NCBI GenBank assembly: GCA_009363875.1
Contig: CM018690.1
Coordinates: 1,352,788 to 1,416,787, forward strand
Reading direction: 5' to 3'
Length of the DNA stretch: 64,000 nucleotides
Origin: Mikania micrantha
Taxonomy: Eukaryota > Streptophyta > Magnoliopsida > Asterales > Asteraceae
The translations under genes and the position numbers were made by a program. The notes under the pieces were generated by a model, which was given only the letters and a program-made list of their open reading frames with translations, was not told the DNA's origin and made no database searches. Of this stretch, positions 45,288-57,900 are shown one piece after another (within the stretch, counting starts at the first letter, position 1; each line of letters begins with the position of its first letter).

Positions 45288-45715
45288 ACACCTTTTGTTT
45301 GGTGTGTTTCTCATCTCTAGTGCTAAAACGAGCTCTCTAGCGAGAAGGAAACACCATTGTAAGCCAACACCAACGTCATCAGTCGCCTATCTCCGCCACG
45401 TCATCACCCTCAACAGTCGAACAGGAGCACAAAATCCACTGAACGATTGCGTTCTTGTTTTTCCTAGTGATCGTTCAAAGCCTCTGATGAAGTCACTTTT
45501 CTGTGCTACAACCAAAACCGAATCCACCACTCATCATCTCCACCTCGCTCTATACCTATCCGATCACCAGAAGCATTTGAAGATCTTTGATAGCTACCGA
45601 CATTACCTTCGGTTTTCAGATCGGTTGCTACAGGGACGAATTTTGTGATAGGTAACCAAATCAAGATACACTATTTTATTTTATATAAGTCATATATACA
45701 TATGTAAGCTGGTTG
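45150..45715. other. Unassigned, (AT)n microsatellite
   Basis: (TA)n covers 45256-45284. A 117-codon ORF at 45295-45648 has no recognisable domain or context and I do not call it. Nothing else seen. Confidence 0.6.
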
Positions 45716-46733
45716 TGTCGCACCCCGGCCTTCCCGAGGGCGCGACGCGACTAACAGGATCGCAGTCTCTGTAACATTTCTGTAATTTGTAATAAACAAA
45801 TATATTTAATAAATAATTTATGACGTAATTTGAAACTTTCATTTATTAAAGTTTGTACACACATACATATAAATAGGTACATAATTATACAAGTATATAT
45901 ATATATATATATATCTATAAGAATATAAGATTTATCATACGTATACACGTATGTATGTAATCAAGTATATATATTATTATTCAAAATTCATACAAGTTAA
46001 AGAAATAAAGAAAATACATATGTATGATAAGTATTATGAGATTTAGAATTTAATAGTAAATAAATAACTTAAAATGGTAACTATGAAATTTTAATAAAAA
46101 TCTCTTGAAAAGTATTTTTAAATAATAAGAAGGTTTGCTTTTAACTTTAATCATATTAATTTCTTTATTTATTTAAGTTTTAACTTTAAATAAAATACTC
46201 AAACTACTTTGTTTTAATTAAATTATAACATTTAAAACAAAGATTCATACTTTTTACTAGTTTATAGAGTTTAAATAAATTATAACAATTAAAAACATTA
46301 GTTTATGAAGTTTAGGGGTAACTCTTGCCAAATCAGAAAACTGCCACATAAAAGAAAAGGGGAAGGGGCCAAAACTGCCGACCCCTCAAAGTTATCCTCC
46401 TCTTCACCCATGGTTTCTTCTAACCTGCTCCACAACCCGTTCCCTAACCCGGTTTCAAAACCACTCGTTTACAGCTGTTTACAACCAAATTGAAAGCTAT
46501 TTTAGCCGATTATTCGAACGACTAGGTGATTGGAATCACTAATTAAATCTATTAAACACGATACGCGTAGAAATCCTTTTCAATTTTGCAAGCAATGACC
46601 GTATATTCAAAATGGATCCAAAGCTGTATAAAAACTCGATTAAACGCATAAACAAACTCAATTAACAACCACGAAATGTTCTGTAATCGAAAAATACACT
46701 TACAAATTTGATACATCGCAAATCAAGACCCAA
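45716..46733 (-). repeat. LTR-like terminus N (minus strand) and AT-rich sequence
   Basis: TGTCGCACCCCGGCC at 45716 looks like the reversed end of a Ty3 LTR (compare TGTCACACCCC at 27233 and 54951). The other end and a target-site copy were not found. The following ~600 bases are very AT-rich with (TA)n at 45893-45914. From about 46300 the sequence looks like the 5' half of another LTR (M), with TGTATAAAAACTCG near 46626, cut by solo LTR H. Confidence 0.4.
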
Positions 46734-49592
46734 TGTGACACCTCGTAAATTCCAGGTCAGCAATTATTTTATTTTAATAATAATGTGTATTATTATTACA
46801 TACGTGGCACTAGAATTGTTAACATTTAGTGTGACACGTGGCACAACAGTCCAAACACACAGATAATTCGAGGAATTATCGCAAAACGCACGCACGTGTC
46901 TTGAGTAACGAACGTTGGTGAATTAATCAAACCACAGTCTAATTTCTCTACACTGAAGTTCTAGGGAACCTAAAATAGGTGAAATGATGTTCATATGTCT
47001 CAAAACGATGTTCGTAGTCATGAAATACGCGAAAAACTGGCCAAAACAATGAAAATGGACCTATTGGGCTTGCCCACAAACCCAGGCGTTACGCCCGGAC
47101 CCAACGGCCAAACCTTGGCGATGTGCGCGGAATACTTGGGCGCAATCCGGATGAGTTACACCCGCGCGCTACACCTGCCCTTGCAGTTGCTCGCTAGTTG
47201 ATGCGCCTGGGATACACAGAGGCGAAAAACTAGATTTACACTCAACCTATCTCTTTTCTAATCATTATAACCGGCCTAAAACTCTTTTCTTGAGCTCAAG
47301 ATCTTCCCTACTCGCCATTATCACTGCAAATCACCATTTGAACTCCTGGAAGCCATGGATGCACCTTCGGGAGCTTGAGATTGAAGAAATTGAAGCATAG
47401 GAGCTTAAAGAAGCCATTGTAGGTGCTACCATCCTCCTCAACGTCTTCAAGCAGCTGAAATCTCTTCATCAACCAGTTCCAGAAGCTGTACAACTCATTC
47501 CAGGCCGTGTCTCATTGATTCGAAGCTTTGTGAGGTAGTATCTATGCCCGATCTCTAAACACACATGCAAGCCTCTAAGGCCACATTCACACACTAGACT
47601 TACACATGCACAAATTTTTGCTTGATTAAATATGTGATATTATGAATATATGGCTGATTTGATGATTTGAAGACGATCCATGACGATCTTGGTTGAGTTT
47701 GTTGAGTAGATGATGAGTTTGTCATAAAATGGGTGTTCTTGATCACATGCATGTATGATCTAAGCCTATTTACACGATTATTGATATTAATATGTTGTTA
47801 GTGATGATATTTGATATGATCTACAAGATTTAGAAGTGATATTGATGTTAAGAAATGTTAAAATGTAATAGTTACTAAAAATAGTAACTTTATTGTTACA
47901 AAATGCGAATGTATGATGAAATGGCAACATACAAGTATTTAGATCTAGGATTTATATATAAAATGATGATTAGAAACCATTATGATGATTATTGACGTGT
48001 ATGAGTTGTAGAATTGCTAAAAATTATGATTTACACATTTATTTCTATAAATAGTAACTTTTTAGTTACAAATTGCAAAGGAATGATAAGATTCCTGTTG
48101 TAATATGTTTAACATGCTTATTTGATGGTAACACGATGATATTAAATGAGTTGAGTTATTAGAATCATTGAAGAATGAATATTTGTCACAAGTTTCCATA
48201 AATAGAAACTTTAGTTATGAGATTTGCTCATAAACCTTGAAATTTGTTAAGTGTGTGTCACCATGATAATGTCAAGAGTCCTAGGATCATGTTAGAAAGT
48301 AATATGGATGACTAATACAATGTGTTATGTGAACTTTCTATATTTAGTAACTTTTGAACACAAAACATGCTAAACCAGCTAAGTGTGACTATGTGATATA
48401 TGATAACATGTTCATTTAGGTTAACTATGCATGATAGAATAATCGGAAATTGATTTCTTGCATGACTTGCTTAATGTGGGAACTTTCCTAATATAGGAAC
48501 TTACTATAAATAGTAAGCTAACTTACTGGAGTGACTTTGGTATCCGCACACACCACATGACACTAAATCGCACGTTACACGATCACTTGAACTAAAACCG
48601 TCACCAACGGGTCGTTAGGTCAAACACGGTCAACACGGTCAAACACGATCAACGTGACCCACATAACAACTTAGAGTTGTATGGACACGAACACGTTCCT
48701 GTGAGACCTACACGAATATGAACACAAACTCATAACACCTATGTGATATAGGTAACCGCTGAAAGAGGCGCACTACTCCGTTCGCGTACGAACGCACTTT
48801 GCTAGACTCAGGTGAGTTTATGGCCCCAATTTTACTCTTTAACTGTTTTGCTAAACTTTTGGGGTGAGAATACAATGCAACTGTTTTAGATATATGACTG
48901 GTATGTTGTAAAACCATTTTGAGTGTAACTATTATCGCATTAAGCCCTCACGTATCCTTACCGTTAGTTGTGTAACAAACGAGTCGTTATTATGTAGTAC
49001 TACTGGGTTTGACTAGCCCCACTCGGCAACAATGTTGACTGGAGGTCATAAAGAGTGTAATATCGATATTGATGCCGGGTTCAGCGATGACCCGGGGAAG
49101 CAAAGGAAACAGTCGAGTTTCGGTAGGATGAATTGACACACTCACGGATCGTAGATCCAACAAACAACTTAACATACCCAGGATATGTCTGTTTACTGAT
49201 TTATGTCTGTCTAAACCTATGAACTCACCAACTTTATAGTTGACACTTTTTCGCATGTATTCTCAGGTAACTAATGGATTTCAAGCTAGGATGCACACAA
49301 GGATGCACTAAGGAGTCTGACTTGCATACAGACTCTAATCCTAGGCTTGTTTTGTTAGATTTTAAAACAATTATCATTTGGTATTGTTTGATACAATTTA
49401 TCTTTCCGCTGTAATCCGTTTTGATTCCGCTGCTTTAATTATCAAACATTTCCGCTGCATCATTATGAAAACTCTTTTATTTACGAAACTGCATGTTTGT
49501 GTAACTCATATAGAATCGTTCTATATGACCATGAGCTGTGATCCTGGCCACGTCACACCCGCGCGGTCTGACACCGCACGTGGGAATTTGGG
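46734..49592 (+). mobile_element. Solo LTR H (2859 bp), F family relative, TSD CCCAA
   Basis: It starts TGTGACACCTCGTAAATTCC and ends GGGAATTTGGGGGTGTGACA. CCCAA lies at 46729-46733 and 49593-49597. It has one clear dyad, GGCG-TTA-CGCC, at 47085-47095, and degraded ones after it. Donor-like CTCAG|GTGAGTT is at 48812 and acceptor-like TTCTCAG ends at 49266. No internal coding region remains. Confidence 0.92.
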
Positions 49593-49597
49593 GGTGT

Positions 49598-51530
49598 GAC
49601 ACCCAAGAAGCTTCGGTTCACTCGTTTCTTTCTCTCAGTCGAAATCCACTCTAACGTAATCTAAGGTAAGTGATGTTTACATCAATCTATACGTTTTTGA
49701 TCCACAAACAATAGCCCTATGATTCTAGTTACAATCGGGGTCACAATCAAACGAATTTGATTAAGAAGTGAACTAGGGCTCGTTCGGTTTAACTGAAACA
49801 GATTGGGGAAACCTAGGTCTGTTATGTTAAATATATTTTGAAGGGGTTACTATCGCGAGCCAAGCTCTAGATCAGCCGGTTCCTAGAGACCCCAATGAAG
49901 CTTTTCAGCCTATCCACGCGGGTTCGAGCCCTTTAAGGGCCATTTTTTTAACAGAATTTTAATTCTTTTATATCTTTTAATCAGTAACTTTTTAAATAAA
50001 TCTATTTTAGCAGAAAATTTTTATAAATTAATCTTTATAAGTTTATAAAGATATATATATATATATATATATATTTTACTTTTAAATAGAAAAATGTATA
50101 TGTATATATTATATATACATAACTTATTATCTAAAAGGGGTTTAATGATTTACAAAATATATTTATAAAAATAAATGAATAAAATAACTTATACTTAATT
50201 ATAAATAACACATAATAAGTATTTAATTATGTTATTCAATATCTTATACATTTTATTAAAAAACCTTATACATTATTTCTAATCATCATGAATTATTAAA
50301 TTTTATTTTTGGTGTTTACGACTTAAACAAATGATTTGGCATTGTAAAAAAAAAGTTTTATAGAAACGTTTTTAAAACTTTTGTTTAAATTTATATGGCG
50401 TACTAACATTTAAACTTTTATTTTTAAAACGATATTATTAAATTTATTTACAAATTATTATACAAGATAAATCTTTTAATAGTTGTTTAATTATACATTT
50501 TAAAAACCATTTTTTTTACTTATTTAATAACTTTCCATTTGTATTAATCTTTAAATCAATTGAATGGATTACATTTTAACTATTTCAACTTTGTAATTAT
50601 TATATAAAATATACATTTAAACTTTTACAATAAAACCAAATTTATTTTTTAAACAAAACAATTACTTAACGCTTAACAATGTCTCAAAACATCCCAAACT
50701 CTATGACCTATCTAGATTTAGGTATTTCTAAAAAGCCATAGCTACTTGAACTTATATAGAATGAACTATATAGGTTGATATTGAACTTGTTGGACAACTA
50801 GAGCTACTATTTGATTATATATTACAAGGCTATCAAACTTATCAAAATGTGAGTCTTCATAGCCTCTCTTTTACTTATTTTGAACTTTTGGGGTGAAACA
50901 TGTATCTTTAAACTTAACTCATCTTTAAACTATGTGAACTTAGCTTAAATGAACTTAGTTGTTTGAACTTATCTATTTAACTTATCTTTTGAACTTATCT
51001 ATTGAACTTATCTATTGAGCATTGCATTGATCACAACTTATCTATTGGTAGCAATAATGGATCCATTGGATTGACCACCCACCCAAGATGGGTTTTTCCC
51101 TGTGGGGGAAAGCTCGTGGTAATTGTTCCATACTGGTCAAACTTAACTATTTGATCAACTGTTTGTTCATTTACAATCTTTGTGCATTTGTGCTTGGTAT
51201 TCACATGTGTTAACTTATTTATTATTAAACTATTTTGTTATATGATTAAACCTATGAAACTCACCAACTATTCGTAGTTGACACTTGATTTAAACGTGTT
51301 TTAGGTGAGGATGTCATTTAGCTATATCATTAAGCTTGGATTAGATGTTATGTTTGACGTTTTGAATTCAATTGATGTAACAGTTAGGGTTTGAAATTTA
51401 AAACAATGTATTGAATGTTGAAATTAATGAGGAATTGAAGTTTGATTTATTTACATCTAAATACCTTGTGCTATGAACAATCTACACTTTGTGGCACCCC
51501 GATGTTTCCGCCATCGGTCGGGGTGTTACA
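49598..51530 (+). repeat. LTR-like sequence M, 3' part
   Basis: The sequence continues from 46733 across solo LTR H. It has the forward block CACCAACTATTCGTAGTTGAC ahead of GTTTTAG|GTGAGG near 51304 and ends GGTCGGGGTGTTACA at 51530. The terminal 41 bases are an imperfect palindrome (TGTGGCACCCCGATG ... CATCGGTCGGGGTG). A tRNA-like A/B-box block lies at 49877-49930. 49960-50700 is very AT-rich with (TA)n at 50050-50075. The LTR start was not located. Confidence 0.5.
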
Positions 51531-53958
51531 GTCTCCGGTCATACAGTTGCGAGACAACATGTCTGGTTGCATACGTACATCCAAATACTTGGACAAAACA
51601 GTTTTATAAAATCAGAGTTGCGGGAGTAAAAGTTTAAGTTGTCAAAACAACGTTGTAAACATAAGTTGCGGAAGCTTAAATTAAAACAGTTTTCAAAACA
51701 ATAAAGAGTAATAGTGCGGAAGCGGTTTAAGTAATTATCATTACATAACAAGTCAATTGCTTAAATGTTCTCAAATGACCTAAGACACTAAACTGATGCA
51801 TGGACTCCATCCTAGCATCCTAGTCCTTGTGCGCGTGCCTTAGTTACCTGAGAAAACATGCGAGTAAAAAGGGTCAACACAAAGGTTGGTGAGAGCACAT
51901 GTTTTTCATAAGCAGTAAACATCAAAATGTCTAAAGTAAATGTTGCTGGATTACATATCATTACAATGCAGTATCGATTGATAGCTAGTCAATATAGTTA
52001 TATTATATGTGGGTTTGTACCGAAGCTGACCGTGGTGCCTCCCGCCATGTCCATCACAAGACAATGGCAAAGTGTATTGGTCAATATTGCACCCATTCCA
52101 ACCTCCGATGGATGGGGCTTGTCAGGCCCAAATAGTACTATCCAAGATTACCACGCTAGGCGCTCCGTGCTACTAACGGTCCGAGGTGTGTTTGTGAGGA
52201 CTTTGAGTTTGTGATGTGTGCCACACATATACATATAGTGATAAAGCATGTCCATACATAAATCAAAATCAGTTGTTGTTCATAAAACAGTTTATCATGC
52301 AATGTTTTCTCCCCCAAAGGTAGAATAGATAAAAAGGAGTAGTGAACTCACCTGATATAGTAGTTCCTGATATAGATAAAAAGTTTGGTTATGAAATCTC
52401 GTTTCATACTTCTAATACATCTAGTATGTTTGTAAAACATATGTAAATACTTAAAATAAATTGTTTGCGCATAAATTGTCATTTATGCCATTTTGCCCAA
52501 ATAAAGTTTCCTAATAGTAAGTATTCGTTTAAAGGTCTGTTTTCACAAATTAAAGATTTCAAATATGTTAAAAACCATTTTTAAACATGTTTCAATAATC
52601 CGAAATCACTAAAACATGTTAAATCATTAAAACCCCTCTTTTGATTTACAAAAGTTTCCATTTTTAGTAAGTTCGTCATAAAACCGTATTTTCACCAAAT
52701 CATATTCCCAAATGTGTTTCTAAACACTTCAATATTTATTTGAAAACATCTAGACATTTCTAACATGTCTAGATCATTACAAATCATCAACATGCAACTA
52801 AAAAGCTTCCTAATATAGTAAGTTGCATAATATCATCATCAAATCAACAAAACTCAATCCTAGATGATTTCTATCATCAATCTTATTCAAAATATATCAA
52901 TAAACACTCTAGACCCACTGAAAATTCGTGCATGTGAGCGGATCGGAGTTGCATGTGATCAAATACACTTGCATGTGGGTTTTTAGCCCTTGCATGTACA
53001 ATCTAACTATGGATAAGTCATAAGAACCAGCTTAGAAGCTCTTAGTAGCTTGGATTCCACTGAGATTGAGCTAGAAACCTCCTGAATACAGCTGGTATGG
53101 TCCTCAACTCCAAGGATGATGATGGTAGATGGCTTCTCTAAGCTTTCTTCTTGCTCCAATGACTCCCCAAGCTTCGAAGCTTCAAAAATGGAGTTTTTCT
53201 GGTGGAATGATGGTGATACAGAGGTGTTGGCTCTAGAATGGAGTGCTATGGCCGAATAAATAGGATAAAAATGATGAAAAATGAGATAGGTTGAGTGTTA
53301 AGGTGGTTTGGCATCGGCGGCTTCCAGGCGTATCGCCTAGCGTGCCCACGCGAGGCCAGACATAGTGCCTGGATTAAAATAATCCAAATGGCATCTGGTT
53401 GATCCGCGCGCATCGTCCTGAGTGGAAGTAGCACTCCGGGCGTACCGCCTGGCTTGCAGAATGAGCCCAATCGACCCAATTTTGGTGTTTAAGCTCGTTT
53501 TTCGCGTATTTCTCGTTTACGATCATCGTTTTGAGACTAATGGATGTTGTTTAACTTATTCTATGTTCCCACAGAGCTTAATTATTGTTAAATTCATTTG
53601 TTGTTCGTTTAATTCACCAACGTTCGTGAGACTCGTGTGTGTTTCGATACTTCCTTGAATTATCGGTGATAGTTTGTGTTTGTGTTTTACAAAATGTCTG
53701 CATGCTTGATTAATCATAATCAACATGTAATGCGCAATCCAATAATTCCCCGAATTATTGTTTTGCGTTTGTGTTTGTCACACTTGGTCTCCACAACCAA
53801 GGTGCAATGTACGATTCGATAGTTCCTCGAACTATCGTTTCGCAGTTGCTTGTGTTTAACTCATCTAATTAAACCTAATTAAATGAAATGCAACAAGTAT
53901 GAATGTGAAATGCTAATTTGTAAGAGTTGCAATTTACCTGAAATCACCGGATGTCACA
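51531..53958 (-). repeat. Minus-strand LTR J
   Basis: Orientation is shown by the reversed acceptor block (GTTACCTGAGAAAACATGC, then CAAAGGTTGGTGAG) near 51845 and the reversed donor (GTGAACTCACCTGATATAG) near 52345. It ends at 53958 with the reverse of TGTGACATCCGGTG. GCG-TAY-CGC dyads are at 53326-53338 and 53437-53453. The left boundary is unclear because of the palindrome at 51490-51530, and I found no target-site duplication. Confidence 0.65.
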
Positions 53959-54395
53959 AGGTTAACCTTTACTAAAACAAATAGGAAGTCAGATTAGGGT
54001 TCCGATAAGGTTGGGAATTGTTTTGAAGAAAAAGATGATATATAGATAGGTCAAATATATTAAGAAGTCAAAACATTCAATATAATTTGTTTGATTCACT
54101 AGTTGCTACTTGTTTTTTTTTCTAAACTTAGGGTCACATGTCTGAATCCTAATGTATATATGCATGTATTGTATTTTATTTTATTTTGGTTTTAACATTA
54201 TTGCTTTCTTGAGCTAATTCCATAATAATTCTCATTATAATTACTTAAACCCATCAATGCTTATGTGAAAGAGTGTTTCTACCTATAAACATTGAAAGAA
54301 TAAAGATTTTATAAATTATTTTATGTTGCATACAATGTAAACTAATAAAAAGAGTTTGTAATAATAAATTATTATGTATACACTTTACTTATGCC
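53959..54395. other. Unassigned AT-rich sequence
   Basis: No gene, array or terminus recognised. Confidence 0.5.
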
Positions 54396-54590
54396 TTGTT
54401 TGGGATTCCATTCAAAACCAACATATGAACTTATTGACTTTTTGAAGAAGTCAATAAGTTAAAATAGTGTTTGTTAATCTCAAATGCACTTTTCATTTTA
54501 ACTTTTTGATTAGTCTTGAAAAGTTGTTTTCAAGAAGCTAAAAATTATAGCTTTTGGAAATAGCTTCTAACTTTTTGATGGGGATACCTG
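54396..54590. mobile_element. Hairpin-rich MITE-like fragment
   Basis: It opens with GCCTTGTTTGGGATTCC, a common start of plant hAT-type MITEs. It contains a perfect 13-bp inverted repeat (AACTTATTGACTT/AAGTCAATAAGTT, 54428-54460) and an 8-bp one (CTTGAAAA/TTTTCAAG, 54515-54534). No clear terminal inverted repeat pair or target-site copy was found. Confidence 0.4.
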
Positions 54591-54809
54591 TTAAAATATG
54601 TGGGAACATAACAACATTCAGTCCTTCATGATCAAATCAGAAATCCACAGGTTTATCTTCTTCAAAGCCCCTTATCTCCTTCACTCCCTTCCCATCACGA
54701 TTCATCTTCCTCAAAGGCTCTCACGTTTCATCTTCACTCCTCTCCTTCACACCACCATAAAACCATGCAGTCATGAGCAAACATTCACCCGATCGTGTAT
54801 TCTACGGTC

Positions 54810-54950
54810 GAGCATCCTCATACTTACCCCATAACTAAAATGGGAGCATCATCATACTTACCCCATACGAATATGGGAGAAACATCATACTTACCCCATA
54901 CAAATATGGGAGCAACATCATACTTACCCCATACGAATATGGGAGCAACA
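54810..54950 (+). repeat. 33-bp minisatellite, left part (about four units)
   Basis: The unit reads about ACCCCATACGAATATGGG followed by AGCAACATCATACTT. The CCCATA/TATGGG arms form a small hairpin. The array is interrupted by solo LTR P at 54951, with CAACA (54946-54950) as left target-site copy. Confidence 0.85.
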
Positions 54951-57900
54951 TGTCACACCCCGAGCCGACTGGGTTGGATCGGGTTCCCTGTCGGGCGGAA
55001 GGTTCCCGGGGCGCGATATCGTGAGTGATAATCGTGATGATCAGATTGTTTACATTGCGCATGATATAAATGAGAAATGCTAAATAGAATAGAATTACAA
55101 AGTTAAATTACATCCGTATTGTTCATAATTTAACAATGTAAATCTATCATAAACATCATAAGATTTCTATCTTGTAACTGCACAAGATATACACGATATA
55201 TGGTATAATGATGTCCCAAAAGTATGCAGGTCCAAAAATACTAGTCCTCTATCTGAAGTCCTAGTCCAAAAGCAATAACTTCTTAATTGACCTGTTCGTC
55301 ACCTGAGAAGTCATGCAAAAAGATCAAGTCAACACATGGTTGGTGAGTTCATATAGTTTAGTATTTGAAAAATAGTTTGTAACCCTTTTTCGGTAAAAAC
55401 CCTAACCTCATTAACTTCACCTGTAATATCCAGTTCGGTATGCTTATATATAGGGCATACACGAGGGTCGAGCCTACAACCCGCCCAAACGCCATCCCAC
55501 CACATACTAAACCACATATGACATTGTTGTTAATGATAGTTAAGCATTTTTACCTATCATTCATTTCCATTCAACCATAGTTCTACATACGCATGAAACA
55601 TTTGTTAAACCCTTGAGTAACAACCTTAATCTCATTAACATCACATGTATCATCCAGATCGGTATGCTTATATATAGGGCATACGTAAGGGTCGAGCCTA
55701 CAACCCGCCCAAACGCCATCCCACCACATACTAATCCACATAGGACATTGTTGTTAATGATAATTAAGCATTTTACCCCTACCATTAACCAATTTGTTCT
55801 TCAGTTCTTTGTTCCTGTAAATACACTTTGAAATCTCTATTGATTCCTTAAGTTCATCACAAAATTATGATCAACCACAACATTTATAGAAACAGTTAAG
55901 TAAATGCTTAATTAAATAAATAAATAACATTTACTAAAATTTAAGACCTAATGATTGGGCCTTGGTCAACTCGAGTAGACTAGTCTAGCAATCAGGTACT
56001 TAGTAGTAAAGGAGATCGGTAAACCCCATCGAACATGTGACCTATAATCAATCAGTCTAGCTAGGACATCTTTTGATATATAGGCTTTTATAGTTCTTTA
56101 GACCGTCCATAGTTTCGTATAGTTCTTTAGTTCTTTGGCACATGTTATCTTTGAGCATTTCCCAGATGTTCCTTAAAACAGTTAGGGAATATTGTAAATA
56201 TCATCAAACATGTGTCTCATATTCGATCAGTCTAGCTAGGACATCTTTCAAACCTAAGAATGGCACATGCTATCTTTGATATTTCCCAGTTAGACCCTTG
56301 AAATAGTCCTTTGTACTTAGTTCTTTGACAACACACCCTTGAAATAGTTCTTTGAAATAGTTCGTTAGTTCTTTGACAACACACCCTTGAAATAGTTCTT
56401 TGAAATAGTTCGTTAGTTCTTTGACAACACACCCTTGAAATAGTTCTTTGTTTTAGATCTTTAGTTCGAAAATAGTTCTTTGAAAATAATTCTTTGATTT
56501 GAAACGGTTATCTATTCGTAATGAATAAACAACTTACTTTGAATTCATGTATATTGTATACCTAAACAGAATCTAGGATAAAAATTATACATATAAACAT
56601 ATGATAAGTAAAAGCATTTAAGTAAATATAATCTTACGAAAATAATTTACGCATGCTTCTCAGCCCCGCGTTTGAAAACAAAAATGCTTAGAAAAGGGGC
56701 AATGAACTCACCTGTGTTGTTCCGTACTGTACTACCACAAAATGCGCGCTCTTTGTCTGTAGAATATGTATCTTTAGTTCCTGAGTTGTTTCAAAAGAAT
56801 TTGAATACGATAAGTATATGTATTTGTCGTCGTGTCTAGGGTTTGGTCTCGGTGTGCAACTAAGTGTCCTAGTTTACTAATGTGTTTCTAGCACTCCTTC
56901 TATCTAGTCTAAATGTATTACCCGTAAGTAAACCCTCATCCCATGCTTAATTATAGCGAGTCTTTAATTAAAACCATTTTGAGTTAATTCATTTTATGTT
57001 AAACACATATTTAGAAATCGTCTAATTTAATTTAACAAAGCTTACAGTTTAATTTCTTCTATTGAAAACATAATTTATTTAATAGAAAAGTATAACTAAC
57101 ATGATGGGCTTGGGTTAATCCCATTTGATTAACCTCAGGCCCATTACTAGATCTTGTTTGTCCAACGATTCTTGATCAACTCTTTGAATAACTCGTCCTA
57201 TATAATTCATATGAATCATCTAGAGGAGTTACATGTTCTTATGAAATTTCCTAAGGTTTAGTTGATAATAATTAAATCAACATTTGAACCATTAGGTTAT
57301 TGTTTTGATCTTCGTGATTTCCAATATGTTTCACCCAAGGGAATGTTCAAATCCATATTTAAACGATGATAAAGTTTAAGAAACTCTTGTTATCCTAATC
57401 CCAACCCTTAATTAACCATAGAAACCTTTGCTTAATTCATAGATTACCCAAGGTTCAATTGTTCATCATTAGACCCTTATATTATTCCCATGCACACACA
57501 CTATTGTCATGCATGCACACACAAACATCCATGCATGCGGTTACATGGGGGGGGGGGGGTTCCCGTGCATACTCAAGTTTCTCAACCATGAGTTGATGGT
57601 GCTAGCTCCAACCATTATCCGAAAGAGTCATGTCCGGAGCAACTTGACCGAATGGAGCTTCACCCGATCGAATGACCTAGGCCGACTGAGTGGTGGCCGA
57701 ATGAAGATACTCGATCGAATGAAATACTGCCGGGTGAGCTGAGCTAGGCTGTATGGGCTTGGCCGAACCAAAGCCCGGTTTGTGCGAATGGGCTAACCCA
57801 GCGAATGAAGGGTGGGCCGTATGAGGGTCTCGGGCCGACAGAAGTGATATTGGGCCGACAGAATGTGAAGTTGGCCGAAGGAGAGTCTTGGCCGACAGTC

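Noticed and set aside
45295..45648. 117-codon ORF after the K LTR
   Set aside because: No recognisable motif, no conserved context, next to a microsatellite.
45716..51530. One large solo LTR from 45716 to 51530 containing H
   Set aside because: The left terminus looks like a reversed LTR end and the right one like a forward LTR end, and the flanks (GGTTG, GTCTC) do not match.
54795..55028. ORF with SYLPHTNMGAT repeats
   Set aside because: Translation of the 33-bp minisatellite that runs on into the end of solo LTR P.
56232..56432. Minus-strand ORF with 16-residue repeats
   Set aside because: Produced by the 48-bp tandem repeat in solo LTR P.
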